A DNA stretch of 64,000 bases, taken from NCBI GenBank assembly GCA_017656235.1, contig JACDOF010000012.1, positions 1 through 64,000 on the forward strand, written 5' to 3'. Under the pieces are notes generated by a model, which saw nothing but the letters and a program-made list of their open reading frames with translations, had not been told where the DNA came from and did not search any database. This document shows, piece by piece, positions 52,995-61,778 of the stretch (within the stretch, counting starts at the first letter, position 1; every line of letters starts with the position of its first letter). The stretch is from Brevibacillus sp. (GTDB lineage: Bacteria > Bacillota > Bacilli > Brevibacillales > Brevibacillaceae). Both the position numbers and the translations under genes were made by a program.

Positions 52995-53558
52995 ATGCAA
53001 ACCGATCAAGAGATCATCGAGCGGATAATGCAGGGTGATGTGGAAGCATACCGCGAAATCATCCAGCGTTATCAGCGGATGATTTTTGTCTTCATCTACA
53101 AAATGGTAAACAATGCTGCAGACGCAGAAGATCTGACCCAGGAAGTCTTTGTCAAGGCCTACGAAAAACTATCCACCTATCGCGGTGACAGTCAATTTTC
53201 CACCTGGCTGCATACGCTTGCTCGCAACCGAACGATTGATTTTTTGCGGCGCCGGAAAATCCACGATTCGGACGAGCAATTGGCTTTCATCCCTTCTCAG
53301 GCACGCGATGAATCGCCGCAAGATTCGCTCTTGACCAAAGAACAGCGAAAAGAAATCGAGCGCGCCTTCTCCATGCTGTCTGATTCTTACCGCGAGGTGA
53401 TTGTCCTGCGCTGCACGCTTGAGTATCCGTTTGAGAAGATCGCTTCCCTGTTGGGGATTGCCGAATCGACCGCACGTGTACGTTATCTGCGCGCCCGCCA
53501 AGAATTTGCCAAACTATTGAGTCGCACGGAAGGAGGACTCGTACATGAACTGCCATGA
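52995..53558 (+). CDS. ECF-type RNA polymerase sigma factor, SigW-like
   Basis: 187 aa. Region 2 MIFVFIYKMVNNAADAEDLTQEVFVKAYEKL...FSTWLHTLARNRTIDFLRRRK and region 4 MLSDSYREVIVLRCTLEYPFEKIASLLGIAESTARVRYLRARQEF are complete. Belongs to the SigW/envelope-stress type. Overlaps the anti-sigma gene by 14 bases, so both are translated together. A SigW-like promoter upstream suggests it activates its own gene. Confidence 0.93.
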   Translation: MQTDQEIIERIMQGDVEAYREIIQRYQRMIFVFIYKMVNNAADAEDLTQEVFVKAYEKLSTYRGDSQFSTWLHTLARNRTIDFLRRRKIHDSDEQLAFIPSQARDESPQDSLLTKEQRKEIERAFSMLSDSYREVIVLRCTLEYPFEKIASLLGIAESTARVRYLRARQEFAKLLSRTEGGLVHELP

Positions 53559-54966
53559 CTTTCGCTCAAGATGGATGAATACCGTAAACGAGGCCACCCT
53601 TTCCCATATCGAGACTTGCGACGACTGTCTGAATTGGATCGACACCGCCTTTTCCACTGATGAGGAGGTTGCATTCATGAAGGAGTTTCCCCAGCCGTCC
53701 GCAGAGTTGGAAGACCGGATCATGCAGGCCATTTACGCCACAGCCGGACCCGGACAGGGCGCTCTGCCTCCTTTGTCAGCGACCAAACAGACTCTTGCTG
53801 TGAAGTTGAAAAAACGAAAGCCGCACCGGCCACGGTTCAGAACGGGAGCCTGGGTGGGCGCAGCAGGACTTTTCCTGGTTGTCGGCTTGATCGGCATGCA
53901 GACGATCCTGAACGGCTCCTCCAAAGATCAAGCTGCCGCTCCGGCCGGCGACTCAACCAGCTCTTATGCCCATCAAGCGAAACCGCGCAGTGGAGAAGGA
54001 ACCACCTACAGTCTTCCTGAAGAGCATATGCCGGCCGTTGGACAAACCGTTCCTGACCAAAGTGCCGCTTTTCATGCTGCTGCCGAAGCGGAGCCGACCG
54101 AATCTGCTGCTGTTGAAGAATCGCAGCAAGCCGCATCCGCTTCCATCAAAGAACCGGCGCCCGAGCAGCCGGAAAAAGAACTTTCGGACTTGGCGCTAAC
54201 GGCGATGGACACACAACCGTCTCCTGAAGCCAGCCTCCCCCTTCGTCCGCATACGGAATTGTCCAGCCGTGATGCCGGGAACAAAACGGTGGAGAACCCA
54301 AACACTCCCACCTCGTACGCTGGACTTCATGAAAACACCGGGCAGTCGACTGACGCGGAAAGCGAAAAAAAGGGGGAACCGGTTCCTTCCGTCGGAAATG
54401 TACAGAATGAGGCCGCGGCAAAACCGGACGTATCGGTTATGGATGCGGATGCCGAAGATGGGAAAACCATGCAAACCGGCCAGCCGTCCAACGGGGTCAT
54501 GGCAGAACAAAGACCACTGACCGTCTCCACTTTTACTGATGTGAAAGCGGCCGCTCAAGTCTCGGACATCCCGGTTCCGGTGCTGGCCAACCTGCCGGAT
54601 GGATTTGCGCTCAAAACGATTTCACTCAAATACCAAACAGAGACCAGCAATCAGGTGAAGGCAGTATCCGTTTCGTACGTGCGCGATCATGATCAGGTCA
54701 CCGTATCGATTGCGCGTAATGACAAACCGAAACGACACCTGTCCATACCCGGGACGTTTGTAGAACGACGTTTGTTCGCGGTCGGCAAAGATCAGGCCAT
54801 TGCCGTCACACACGACCCAAACACGTCCTCGGGTAAGGTCGAGCACGAGGTGCACATGGCGACATCCCATGACGGCCTGCCGTTCTACGTCATCCTTACC
54901 GGTGACGGCGTCCGACTGGACGATCTGATTGAGGCAGCACGAACCATCCAATGGGATCAGGAATAA
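53545..54966 (+). CDS. Membrane anti-sigma factor with large extracytoplasmic region
   Basis: 473 aa. The N-terminus has a zinc-binding anti-sigma-type cluster (HIETCDDCLNW: H-x3-C-x2-C). A single membrane helix lies near residues 95-115 (GAWVGAAGLFLVVGLIGMQTIL). Next comes a long low-complexity outer region rich in Ala, Glu, Pro and Ser (to ~residue 330), and a folded C-terminal domain (LANLPDGFALKTISLKYQTETSNQVKAVSVSY...). It should hold the sigma factor at the membrane until an envelope signal. It is more than twice the size of RsiW, because of the disordered region and the extra outer domain. Confidence 0.85.
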   Translation: MNCHDFRSRWMNTVNEATLSHIETCDDCLNWIDTAFSTDEEVAFMKEFPQPSAELEDRIMQAIYATAGPGQGALPPLSATKQTLAVKLKKRKPHRPRFRTGAWVGAAGLFLVVGLIGMQTILNGSSKDQAAAPAGDSTSSYAHQAKPRSGEGTTYSLPEEHMPAVGQTVPDQSAAFHAAAEAEPTESAAVEESQQAASASIKEPAPEQPEKELSDLALTAMDTQPSPEASLPLRPHTELSSRDAGNKTVENPNTPTSYAGLHENTGQSTDAESEKKGEPVPSVGNVQNEAAAKPDVSVMDADAEDGKTMQTGQPSNGVMAEQRPLTVSTFTDVKAAAQVSDIPVPVLANLPDGFALKTISLKYQTETSNQVKAVSVSYVRDHDQVTVSIARNDKPKRHLSIPGTFVERRLFAVGKDQAIAVTHDPNTSSGKVEHEVHMATSHDGLPFYVILTGDGVRLDDLIEAARTIQWDQE

Positions 54967-54970
54967 TCAA

Positions 54971-55330
54971 TCTCGCAGGGGGGAGACCTTTGGTCTTCCC
55001 CCTTGCGTGCAGACAAAGTGTCCCGAAGGAACCAATCGTCCTGCTCGCGCTGTTGCCTGACCAGCAAAGATGCACAACTGCCCGCTGCGAAACGATCCGT
55101 GGGGGCGAGGGCAAACCGGCTCAGCATCTCCGTGCAGCACCGAGTTGCCCTCGCTTTTCCCCACGTCCACGTTTCTTACGCTAGGTTGGTCAGGCAAAGG
55201 CGCTCGTCACGGACAATTGACACCCTTCCCATGGAAACAAGTTTGTCTGCAATCTCGCAGGGGGGACCAAAGTGGCTCCCCCCTTGCGCGTAGATTAGGA
55301 ACCGCAAGTGAGCGCGAAAAACGCCACACA
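54971..55330 (+). repeat. Twin hairpin repeats and dispersed repeat copy D
   Basis: Two related hairpins, CGCAGGGGGGAGACC/GGTCTTCCCCCTTGCG (54976-55008) and CGCAGGGGGGACC/GGCTCCCCCCTTGCG (55255-55288), bound a 240-base segment without genes. CAGACAAAGTGTC after the first also occurs at ~23181 in copy B, and AGTGAGCGCGAAAAACGCC at 55307-55325 is the core of copies A-C. The first hairpin may also end the anti-sigma transcript. Confidence 0.6.
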
Positions 55331-55371
55331 CGTCGTCTGCACAGCCCATTTGGCTCAACAAGCGATTCTTT

Positions 55372-56355
55372 TTACACCGTTACATCTTTTTTGGTAAAAA
55401 CGAAATACGAGACCACGAGAGCAGCCAGTGCCCACACCGACAGTACCGTGAGGGAAAACGGGAGCGTCATGCCCTTGATCGGCGGCAGTGTGCCGGCAAG
55501 ATAAACGGTTAACTGCAGGTTGACCACGAACAGGTACTTGGCCGATTCCCAGGAAGAGGCCATCTGGGTCAGGATGGTACCGCTGATCAATGCTGCCATC
55601 ATGATACCCATGCCGGCCGCGGCGCTGCGAACAAGGACGGAAACCATCAGGGTAATCACGCCGACGACAAGGCAGACGAACCAACCCAATCCATACTGCA
55701 TCAGCAGATACTGCCATTGCGGCACCATGAATACCTGGGAGGTATCCAGCTCCGCTCCCACTACGCGAAAACCGGTCAGAACCGGCATGTCCCATCCCTT
55801 GTAGCCAAAAACGATACCGGAGATGCCATAGGACATCAAGATGGTTAACAGCAGCGTAAGTGAGACAAACAGAAAAAGTGTAATCAGCTTGCTGGTCAGT
55901 ACCTTCCAGCGGTGGACCGGACGGGTGAGCAGCAGCTTGATTGTCCCTTCGCTGTATTCCGATGAGACGAGATCGACGGCCAGGACGACGATCATCATCG
56001 GCAGAAACAAGGAGATGGCCTGATCCATAAAACTGCGGGCAAAAGTGGGACCGCCCGGTGCACTGGGATTGATATCGTGCTCCAGATAGTACTGCTGCTG
56101 CTGAATCCTGATCTTCAGCCACTCCCGCCACTCCTCGGGCAGGCGGCTGGAGGTAAGTCTGTTTTGCGCATCGACGATCTGCTGCTGCAGAAGCGATCGC
56201 CAGTCGTCCGTTCCCAAGCGTTCCTGGGCGGTCAGGGAGGCACGATACTGGGCATACGTAAAGATCGGGATCAACACCAGCAGAATCAGGAAGACGACGA
56301 GAAACCGGCGCCGGCGCAGGATTTTTAACGTCTCGTTTTGTACCAGATGGAACAT
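55372..56355 (-). CDS. ABC-2 type transporter permease
   Basis: About 327 aa from MFHLVQNETLKILRRRRFLVV (ATG 56355, after GGGAGG). One N-terminal helix, a ~90-residue outer loop (LTAQERLGTDDWRSLLQQQIVDAQNRL) and a cluster of five helices later. LVSSEYSEGTIKLLLTRPVHRWKVLTSKL is the family's coupling segment. It begins two bases after the ATPase stop and forms an exporter with it; substrate unknown, possibly an antimicrobial or peptide. Confidence 0.88.
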   Translation of the reverse strand: MFHLVQNETLKILRRRRFLVVFLILLVLIPIFTYAQYRASLTAQERLGTDDWRSLLQQQIVDAQNRLTSSRLPEEWREWLKIRIQQQQYYLEHDINPSAPGGPTFARSFMDQAISLFLPMMIVVLAVDLVSSEYSEGTIKLLLTRPVHRWKVLTSKLITLFLFVSLTLLLTILMSYGISGIVFGYKGWDMPVLTGFRVVGAELDTSQVFMVPQWQYLLMQYGLGWFVCLVVGVITLMVSVLVRSAAAGMGIMMAALISGTILTQMASSWESAKYLFVVNLQLTVYLAGTLPPIKGMTLPFSLTVLSVWALAALVVSYFVFTKKDVTV

Positions 56356-56356
56356 G

Positions 56357-57295
56357 CTACCTCCCATCTTCCGTCCCTCCATGCGTCATCATCAAAAACA
56401 ACTCTTCCAGCGTGACGGTTCGGGAAGCAATCTGCTCCACTCCGATTCCCGCCCTCACCAGTTCCCGGTTGGCCCGCCCGATTTGCTTGACGTCCATCCT
56501 GCATTTCACTGTACCATCTGGCATCGACCAAACCTGGGATACAAACGACAGCCCCTGAAGCACCTCGACTCCGCTCTCCCGCTGCCCGTCGGCAAAGCGC
56601 CAGTCTACCTGGTCGGCATACTGCGCCATTAATTCGCGAACCGCGCCGACAAAAATAACACGGCCTTTGTGGATAATGGCTACCCGGTCGCACATCAGTT
56701 CAATCTCGCTGAGCAGGTGACTGGAGACAAACACGGCCAATCCCTCTTCTTCGGCCAAGCGGCGGACAAAGTTCCGCAGCTCGCGAATGCCGGCCGGATC
56801 CAATCCGTTGGTCGGTTCGTCCAGAATGAGCAGCTTGGGCTTGTGCAGCAGGGCCTGGGCAATGCCAAGCCGCTGCCGCATGCCAAGTGAATAGGTTTTT
56901 ACCTTTTGATTGATCGCCTCCGACAGACCGACAAAGTGAACCACTTCCTCGATACGCTCCGCGCTGATCCCGCCACTCATCCGGGCGAAGTGTTCCAGGT
57001 TTTCCCAACCAGTGAGAAATTTGTACATCTCCGGATTCTCCACAATACAGCCGACCTGCCGGATGGCTCGTGGAAAGTCGTGCGTCAGGGAATGGCCGGC
57101 GATCCGGATCGTACCCCCGTCGGGAAACGCCAAACCGGTCAGCATCCGAATGGTCGTCGTCTTTCCGGCTCCGTTCGGCCCGAGAAAGCCAAACACTTCC
57201 CCTGCCAACACGTCAAAGGTGATATCCTCAATAATCGTTTTACCGCCCAATTTCTTTTGCAGTTTGGCTACCGAGAGCACGACCTCCGCCATCAT
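56357..57295 (-). CDS. ABC transporter ATP-binding protein
   Basis: About 312 aa from the ATG at 57295 behind AAAGGAGTGG. Walker A GPNGAGKTTTIRMLTG, signature YSLGMRQRLGIAQALLHKPKLLILDEPTNGLDP with Walker B, and the switch SSHLLSE. C-terminal ~80 residues extend past the core, as in bacitracin- and lantibiotic-type BcrA/NatA exporters. Partner of the permease downstream. Confidence 0.92.
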   Translation of the reverse strand: MMAEVVLSVAKLQKKLGGKTIIEDITFDVLAGEVFGFLGPNGAGKTTTIRMLTGLAFPDGGTIRIAGHSLTHDFPRAIRQVGCIVENPEMYKFLTGWENLEHFARMSGGISAERIEEVVHFVGLSEAINQKVKTYSLGMRQRLGIAQALLHKPKLLILDEPTNGLDPAGIRELRNFVRRLAEEEGLAVFVSSHLLSEIELMCDRVAIIHKGRVIFVGAVRELMAQYADQVDWRFADGQRESGVEVLQGLSFVSQVWSMPDGTVKCRMDVKQIGRANRELVRAGIGVEQIASRTVTLEELFLMMTHGGTEDGR

Positions 57296-57523
57296 TCCAC
57301 TCCTTTCCAACCGATCTGACAAATGGGAGCGATTTCAACGCCGCAGCCGGCTGGTATGCAGCTTGTACCGTCACAAAACGGGCCGCGGTTCTCGCTGATG
57401 ACAGTCCGGCTTTGCGCGGGCCGGCTGACGCCAGCGGACAACTTGTGGTACACTACCGATGATAAAACATTTCTTTCAGTATAGCATGCCTGGCAGTCTC
57501 ATTCAGGTTAAAGGAGGCAGACA

Positions 57524-58324
57524 ATGCGCCGCCAGTCAGGAAGGTTGCTCTGGCAGCTTACCGGTTCCATCGCTCTCCTTTCCTCTCTCTTGTTTGCCTG
57601 TGGTTTTGTGTTCGCTCTTAAGCCCCACGTCCTGGCGCCAGCCGATCCGCTCGTTGTCACGCCGGAGATATCGCCACAGGAACAACCAGAAGCCGTTCAG
57701 GCAGACGGCGAGTGGAATGTCGTGGCGTTGGGTGATTCGCTTACCCGCGGAACAGGTGACGTCAACGGCCAGGGATATGTCGGATTGTTTCGGCAAGCGT
57801 ACGAGCAGCAGAGCGGACAGCAGTTGGTGCTGAACAACCTGGCAATCAACGGCCTTACCTCTGGCGAACTGCTTGCCCAATTGGAACAGCGCCACGTCCA
57901 GGAACTGCTATCCACTGCCGATCTGATTCTGTTTACAATCGGAGGAAACGACTTGTTTCGTCTGAGCGGTGGATTGTACGAATTGGACGAGCAGAGGATC
58001 AAAGAGGGAATCGACAAGCTGCAGAAGAACTTTACAAAAGTCCTGGAACGGCTGCGTCACCATAACCAGGAAGCCATGATCATCTACCCTGCCTTGTATA
58101 ACCCGTTTGGCAGCACAGAGGCAGCGTCGATCACCGATGATCCGATTCTCATGTGGAACGGAGCCGCCAGCCGGATTGCCGCCAGCTTTGACAAGGTAAT
58201 CGTCGTGCCCACCTACGATCTGTTTGTGCATAAGGAAGACCACTACCTTTACTCCGACCATTTCCATCCCAACAGCGCCGGTTATGCCCGCATCGCCGAA
58301 CGCGTGCTTCAGGCGGTTCGCTGA
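57524..58324 (+). CDS. Secreted or membrane-anchored SGNH/GDSL hydrolase
   Basis: 266 aa. An N-terminal hydrophobic segment (GSIALLSSLLFACGFVFAL) serves as signal or anchor; C in LLFACG could be a lipobox but lacks the usual LxGC form. The catalytic blocks are ALGDSLTRG (block I, Ser), LAINGLTS (II), FTIGGNDLFR (III) and SDHFHPNSAGY (V, Asp and His). Resembles Bacillus YpmR-type extracytoplasmic esterases. Divergent from the ABC transporter; 57323-57523 holds only promoter-type sequence. Confidence 0.9.
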   Translation: MRRQSGRLLWQLTGSIALLSSLLFACGFVFALKPHVLAPADPLVVTPEISPQEQPEAVQADGEWNVVALGDSLTRGTGDVNGQGYVGLFRQAYEQQSGQQLVLNNLAINGLTSGELLAQLEQRHVQELLSTADLILFTIGGNDLFRLSGGLYELDEQRIKEGIDKLQKNFTKVLERLRHHNQEAMIIYPALYNPFGSTEAASITDDPILMWNGAASRIAASFDKVIVVPTYDLFVHKEDHYLYSDHFHPNSAGYARIAERVLQAVR

Positions 58325-58334
58325 TGGGCGGCGG

Positions 58335-58388
58335 AGAACACAAGAACGGCCTCTTGCCTGCTTCGCCAACAGGTCGTTCTTGTTCTCT
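58335..58388 (+). terminator. Terminator after the GDSL gene
   Basis: AGAACACAAGAACG pairs with CGTTCTTGTTCTCT across a ~24-base loop, 10 bases after the stop codon. Confidence 0.7.
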
Positions 58389-58495
58389 GCTTTCATCCCC
58401 AGAATTTCTCCCTGCCCCCATGATGACCCCTGGCACAAACAACACAATGTAACGATATTTTTTGCCCCAAGCTAGCAATGGAAGGATGAGTAAGC

Positions 58496-58966
58496 ATGGT
58501 TCCCATAAAATTGCGTGAAAATTATAAAAAAAGATCCGTACGATTCCTGGGCCTGTTCGAACACAATGGTTGGAAAATCAAAGTATACGGCATCTCTTAC
58601 GACAGCGAAAAGCCCAGAGATTCATTGGTGGAAGCGGCGAAGAAAGCAGCCGTAGGGAAACTGCCGCAAATAACGGAGGATATTTACGGAATCGGCTTTC
58701 TCGGCGTCCACGATGGGAGAGGAGCAAACCTAGTTTTTCTCGATTGGTGGGGGTATGAAAATGAATTGTTCCATCATACGTTTCTCTCATCAAAAGAACA
58801 CCCGGAGAACCTGGAAGAGAACACTCCCGACGGACCCGCCGCATGTGTGTGGGATTTGATCGTGATTGGTTTTGAGAGACAAGCCTGGGTTGATTACGTC
58901 CTGTCAAACGGGAATGGACCTGACATAGAAGGGTACCTGGCCTGTACGATCAATGAATATGTGTAA
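58496..58966 (+). CDS. Hypothetical protein
   Basis: 156 aa, soluble, alpha/beta. MVPIKLRENYKKRSVRFLGLFEHNGWKIKVYGISYDSEKPRDSL is followed by YGIGFLGVHDGRGANLVFLDWWGYENELFHHTFLSS and an acidic C-terminus. I do not recognise the family. A ribosome site (GGAAGGATG) is near the start. AT content is a little higher than its neighbours, and the flanking terminators isolate it, so it could be a recent arrival. Confidence 0.6.
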   Translation: MVPIKLRENYKKRSVRFLGLFEHNGWKIKVYGISYDSEKPRDSLVEAAKKAAVGKLPQITEDIYGIGFLGVHDGRGANLVFLDWWGYENELFHHTFLSSKEHPENLEENTPDGPAACVWDLIVIGFERQAWVDYVLSNGNGPDIEGYLACTINEYV

Positions 58967-59035
58967 AAAAACGATTCCCTGTGGTGATGGAGACGGATGA
59001 AGGGATGTGCTGCGGTGCTGTTTGATTTGATGCAA

Positions 59036-59077
59036 TAACGACCTCTTGGCAGTTACAGCCGCAAGAGGTCGTTCTTT
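59036..59077. terminator. Bidirectional terminator before the MFS gene end
   Basis: AACGACCTCTTG pairs perfectly with CAAGAGGTCGTT around GCAGTTACAGCCG, followed by CTTTT on the plus strand. It terminates the 58496 gene and overlaps the 3' end of the converging MFS gene. Confidence 0.85.
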
Positions 59078-60288
59078 TCCTGAGATAGAGCGTGACGGAT
59101 CTCGTACTGCCGCTGTCCGGACCAGTAAAACAGGATGCTGAGCAGCGTGATTCCGGCCATCGTCACAAACATCGACGGTCCGCCGTATCCGGCCAGGAGA
59201 AACCCGCCAAAGGTGGGACCGATAAACTGGCCCAAACTGGTGAAGCTCTGTGTACCGAAATACGCGCCGCGCATGGCCGGAGGAGCGAGCCGATCGATAA
59301 ACAGATTGGAGGCGGGAAAGGTCAAAATCTCACCGATGGTAAACACGATCATGGAACTGATGAACCACGTCCAATCGGAGGAAACAGCAAATCCCACCTG
59401 ACCGAGTGCGTAGAACATACACCCCGCCACAATGCTGTACAGCGGCGTGCGTTTCTCCGCCCATTTGGCCAGCGGATACTGCAGCAGCACGACGACCAGC
59501 GCATTGACACTCATCAGCACGGCAAACAGTTTGACACCGTCGACAAACAGGTCAGCCACATACTGCGAAAGTGTGACGGTCATCTGCGAATACCCAATGC
59601 TGACGAGGACGCCGCCCACCAGGAAAAACCGGAGGGCGACGTCTTGCGCCACAACTTTCCATGTGCTTCCAAACGTAATTCGCTCTTTCTGCAGTCCTTC
59701 GATCTGCCTGATTCCAAAGTGGTTGAGGATCACCTGCAAAACGAGCACATAAGACAAGTAGACTGCCGAAGTAACAAAAAACGGCAGGGAATCGGCCCGC
59801 AAGGCGAGGTACGCGCCGGCGAGCGGTCCTGCGGCCACGCCGATGTTGATGCACATATAGCGCAGGGAAAATACGCGGAACCGTTTGGCTGGTTCGGTAA
59901 TATCGGCCATCAGTGCCTGTGAAACCGGTTCGTAAAACGACCGGCACAACCCTCCCAGCACGCTTAAAAGCAAAAAAAGCAGGGGATGATCTCCCACCGC
60001 AAAGCCAAAAAAGACCATCGACCAGACATAGAGCGCCCCCAGCATGACACGCCGCCTGCCAAACAAATCGGACAGCGCTCCTCCGACAAAACCGCCGAAA
60101 GCCCCGGCCAGCGAACTGGCACCAATGGTCAGTCCGATCATGACCTCGTTCATCTCTGTCTTGGTCGCCAGGTAGATGGCCAGAAACGGCATGCTCATCG
60201 AACTGGCGGCGCGAACAAATACGGTGCCAACCAACAGCAAGTGCACGATTGGATGGTACGCGGCCAGGAAAGCGCGAACCCTGTTCAT
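59053..60288 (-). CDS. Major facilitator superfamily transporter
   Basis: About 411 aa from ATG 60288 (MNRVRAFLAAYHP), with GGGAGTAGAGAG before it. Twelve helices; motif A GGALSDLFGRRRVMLGA between helices 2 and 3 and a degenerate copy PLAKWAEKRTPLYSI. Resembles drug exporters such as YfkF/MdtH-like proteins. 56 bases downstream of the ytnP-like gene on the same strand, so probably co-transcribed. Confidence 0.9.
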   Translation of the reverse strand: MNRVRAFLAAYHPIVHLLLVGTVFVRAASSMSMPFLAIYLATKTEMNEVMIGLTIGASSLAGAFGGFVGGALSDLFGRRRVMLGALYVWSMVFFGFAVGDHPLLFLLLSVLGGLCRSFYEPVSQALMADITEPAKRFRVFSLRYMCINIGVAAGPLAGAYLALRADSLPFFVTSAVYLSYVLVLQVILNHFGIRQIEGLQKERITFGSTWKVVAQDVALRFFLVGGVLVSIGYSQMTVTLSQYVADLFVDGVKLFAVLMSVNALVVVLLQYPLAKWAEKRTPLYSIVAGCMFYALGQVGFAVSSDWTWFISSMIVFTIGEILTFPASNLFIDRLAPPAMRGAYFGTQSFTSLGQFIGPTFGGFLLAGYGGPSMFVTMAGITLLSILFYWSGQRQYEIRHALSQEKNDLLRL

Positions 60289-60344
60289 CTCTCTACTCCC
60301 ATCCACGCGGTATTCAAATTTTTCAATCAGATATGAAGGTACTG

Positions 60345-61187
60345 CTACCGTTCAACTTCCAGTTTTTCTACAATCTCCTGCTCTTCATTCCATTTCAGCG
60401 CCCGGTACTGGACATCGTGGTAAAAGGTGAACCAGGCCCCGTCGCGAATTCCCTCTTGAACCCATTTTTGCTTGGCAAAGATGGAGGTCATCGGATAATC
60501 GTCGTACGCCATGACCCAGAGCGGATTGGCGTGGGCGTGTGTCGGCAGCAGATCGGCCAGATGGAGCAGTTTCTCACCGCCGCTCACCATCGATACGATG
60601 GCATGGCCATTGCTGTGTCCGCCCGTGTGGTGAAGCGTGATGCCAGGCAGCGCTTCCAACCGCTCGCCGTACGTTTGGACCTGATTCTCAATCGGCCGCC
60701 AGTTGTCTTCCCAGTAGGTGTTGCGCGAACGAATATTGGGATTGCGCATTTCGTCCCACTCGATCTCCTGCACGTAAATCACAGCTTTTGGAAAAGTGGA
60801 AACGAGTTGGTCTCCGCTGCGGGAAACAAGTCCGTTGCAATGGTCATAGTGCATGTGCGTCATCAGGACGGCGTCGATGTCTTCAGGGGCAAGACCCAAA
60901 TCGGCCAGTGCCTCGATCACCCGGGACTCTTCGGCCAAGCCGAAATTCCGCTTCTGCTTTTCAGTCAGTCGATCATTTCCAATTCCCGCCTCAATCAGCA
61001 GATTCTTGCCGTGTGCCTGCACCAGAATGGGATCCGTTCGGAGTGGAATCTGGTTCAACTCATTGACGGGGTACCTTCTGCTCCAGAGCGGTTTCGGTAC
61101 GACGCCAAACATGGCCCCGCCATCCAACTGTGTCAAACCGCCCGGCAGCCAGGTAAGTGTAAAATCCCCCAGTTGCAGCTTGTTCAT
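60345..61187 (-). CDS. ytnP: YtnP-like metallo-beta-lactamase-fold lactonase
   Basis: 280 aa from MNKLQLGDFTLTWLPGG (ATG 61187, AGGAGGAAT upstream), the same length as B. subtilis YtnP. Metal motif THMHYDHCNG (HxHxDH), HHTGGHSNGH, LADLLPTHAHANPLW and FYHD follow the YtnP order, as does GGAMFGVVPKPLWSRRYPVNE. YtnP degrades acyl-homoserine lactones and blocks streptomycete signalling. Followed by an MFS gene. Confidence 0.9.
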   Translation of the reverse strand: MNKLQLGDFTLTWLPGGLTQLDGGAMFGVVPKPLWSRRYPVNELNQIPLRTDPILVQAHGKNLLIEAGIGNDRLTEKQKRNFGLAEESRVIEALADLGLAPEDIDAVLMTHMHYDHCNGLVSRSGDQLVSTFPKAVIYVQEIEWDEMRNPNIRSRNTYWEDNWRPIENQVQTYGERLEALPGITLHHTGGHSNGHAIVSMVSGGEKLLHLADLLPTHAHANPLWVMAYDDYPMTSIFAKQKWVQEGIRDGAWFTFYHDVQYRALKWNEEQEIVEKLEVER

Positions 61188-61299
61188 GGAACCATTCCTC
61201 CTTGTGGCGGCTGCGCCGGTTTTCTCGTCACCGGACGCAAGCCCGTTATCCTGTCCACGTCCATTATAAACCAATCAGGAAAAAGGAACCATCACTGAC

Positions 61300-61324
61300 G
61301 TGAAAAAGCACCCATCCGGGTGCT
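61300..61324 (-). terminator. Terminator of the 61335 gene
   Basis: On the minus strand, AAGCACCC, loop GGAT and GGGTGCTT followed by TTTC form a compact terminator 10 bases after the stop of the gene to its right. Confidence 0.85.
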
Positions 61325-61334
61325 TCAGTCGGGA

Positions 61335-61637
61335 TTAGCGGTCCGCCTTTTCGATTACGCTCACGAACCGGGTGCAAGTGTCTACTTCCAGGGTAATTTC
61401 ACTGGCGATCGCTTCTACTGTCAAGGTTGTATCCGCACCCCGGTCGACCAGCTTCAGTTGCGCCATTTTTTCCATATCTCGATAGATACTGATCAAGTTC
61501 TTTGCGGACTGCTCTGTTCCGCCGGCAATGACGGTAAAACCGGTGGCGACGTGGAACCTCCATCCCTTCAGCGTGATCGTTTGTGCCCGACCAAACAGGA
61601 ATTGACGTTTTCCCAGCAGGATACCTTTATCGCCCAT
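61335..61637 (-). CDS. Hypothetical protein
   Basis: 100 aa from ATG 61637 (MGDKGILLGKRQFLF), with GGGGGAAGGG upstream; the track start adds 34 unlikely residues. A beta-rich N-terminal half (TITLKGWRFHVATGFTVIAGGT) and a helix (SAKNLISIYRDMEKMAQLKLV) alternate. No family recognised. Single gene with its own terminator. Confidence 0.6.
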   Translation of the reverse strand: MGDKGILLGKRQFLFGRAQTITLKGWRFHVATGFTVIAGGTEQSAKNLISIYRDMEKMAQLKLVDRGADTTLTVEAIASEITLEVDTCTRFVSVIEKADR

Positions 61638-61778
61638 AGTGACGCCACCCTTCCCCCTATCACTGTTGTCCACTTCCATTGTGCATCGAATTCCGAGGCA
61701 AAAGGAAGACATTCGACAAAAGATCCTATGAAATGACAAGTCATAACCGACTGGTTCTGCCTGTCGGTTGATAAAATC

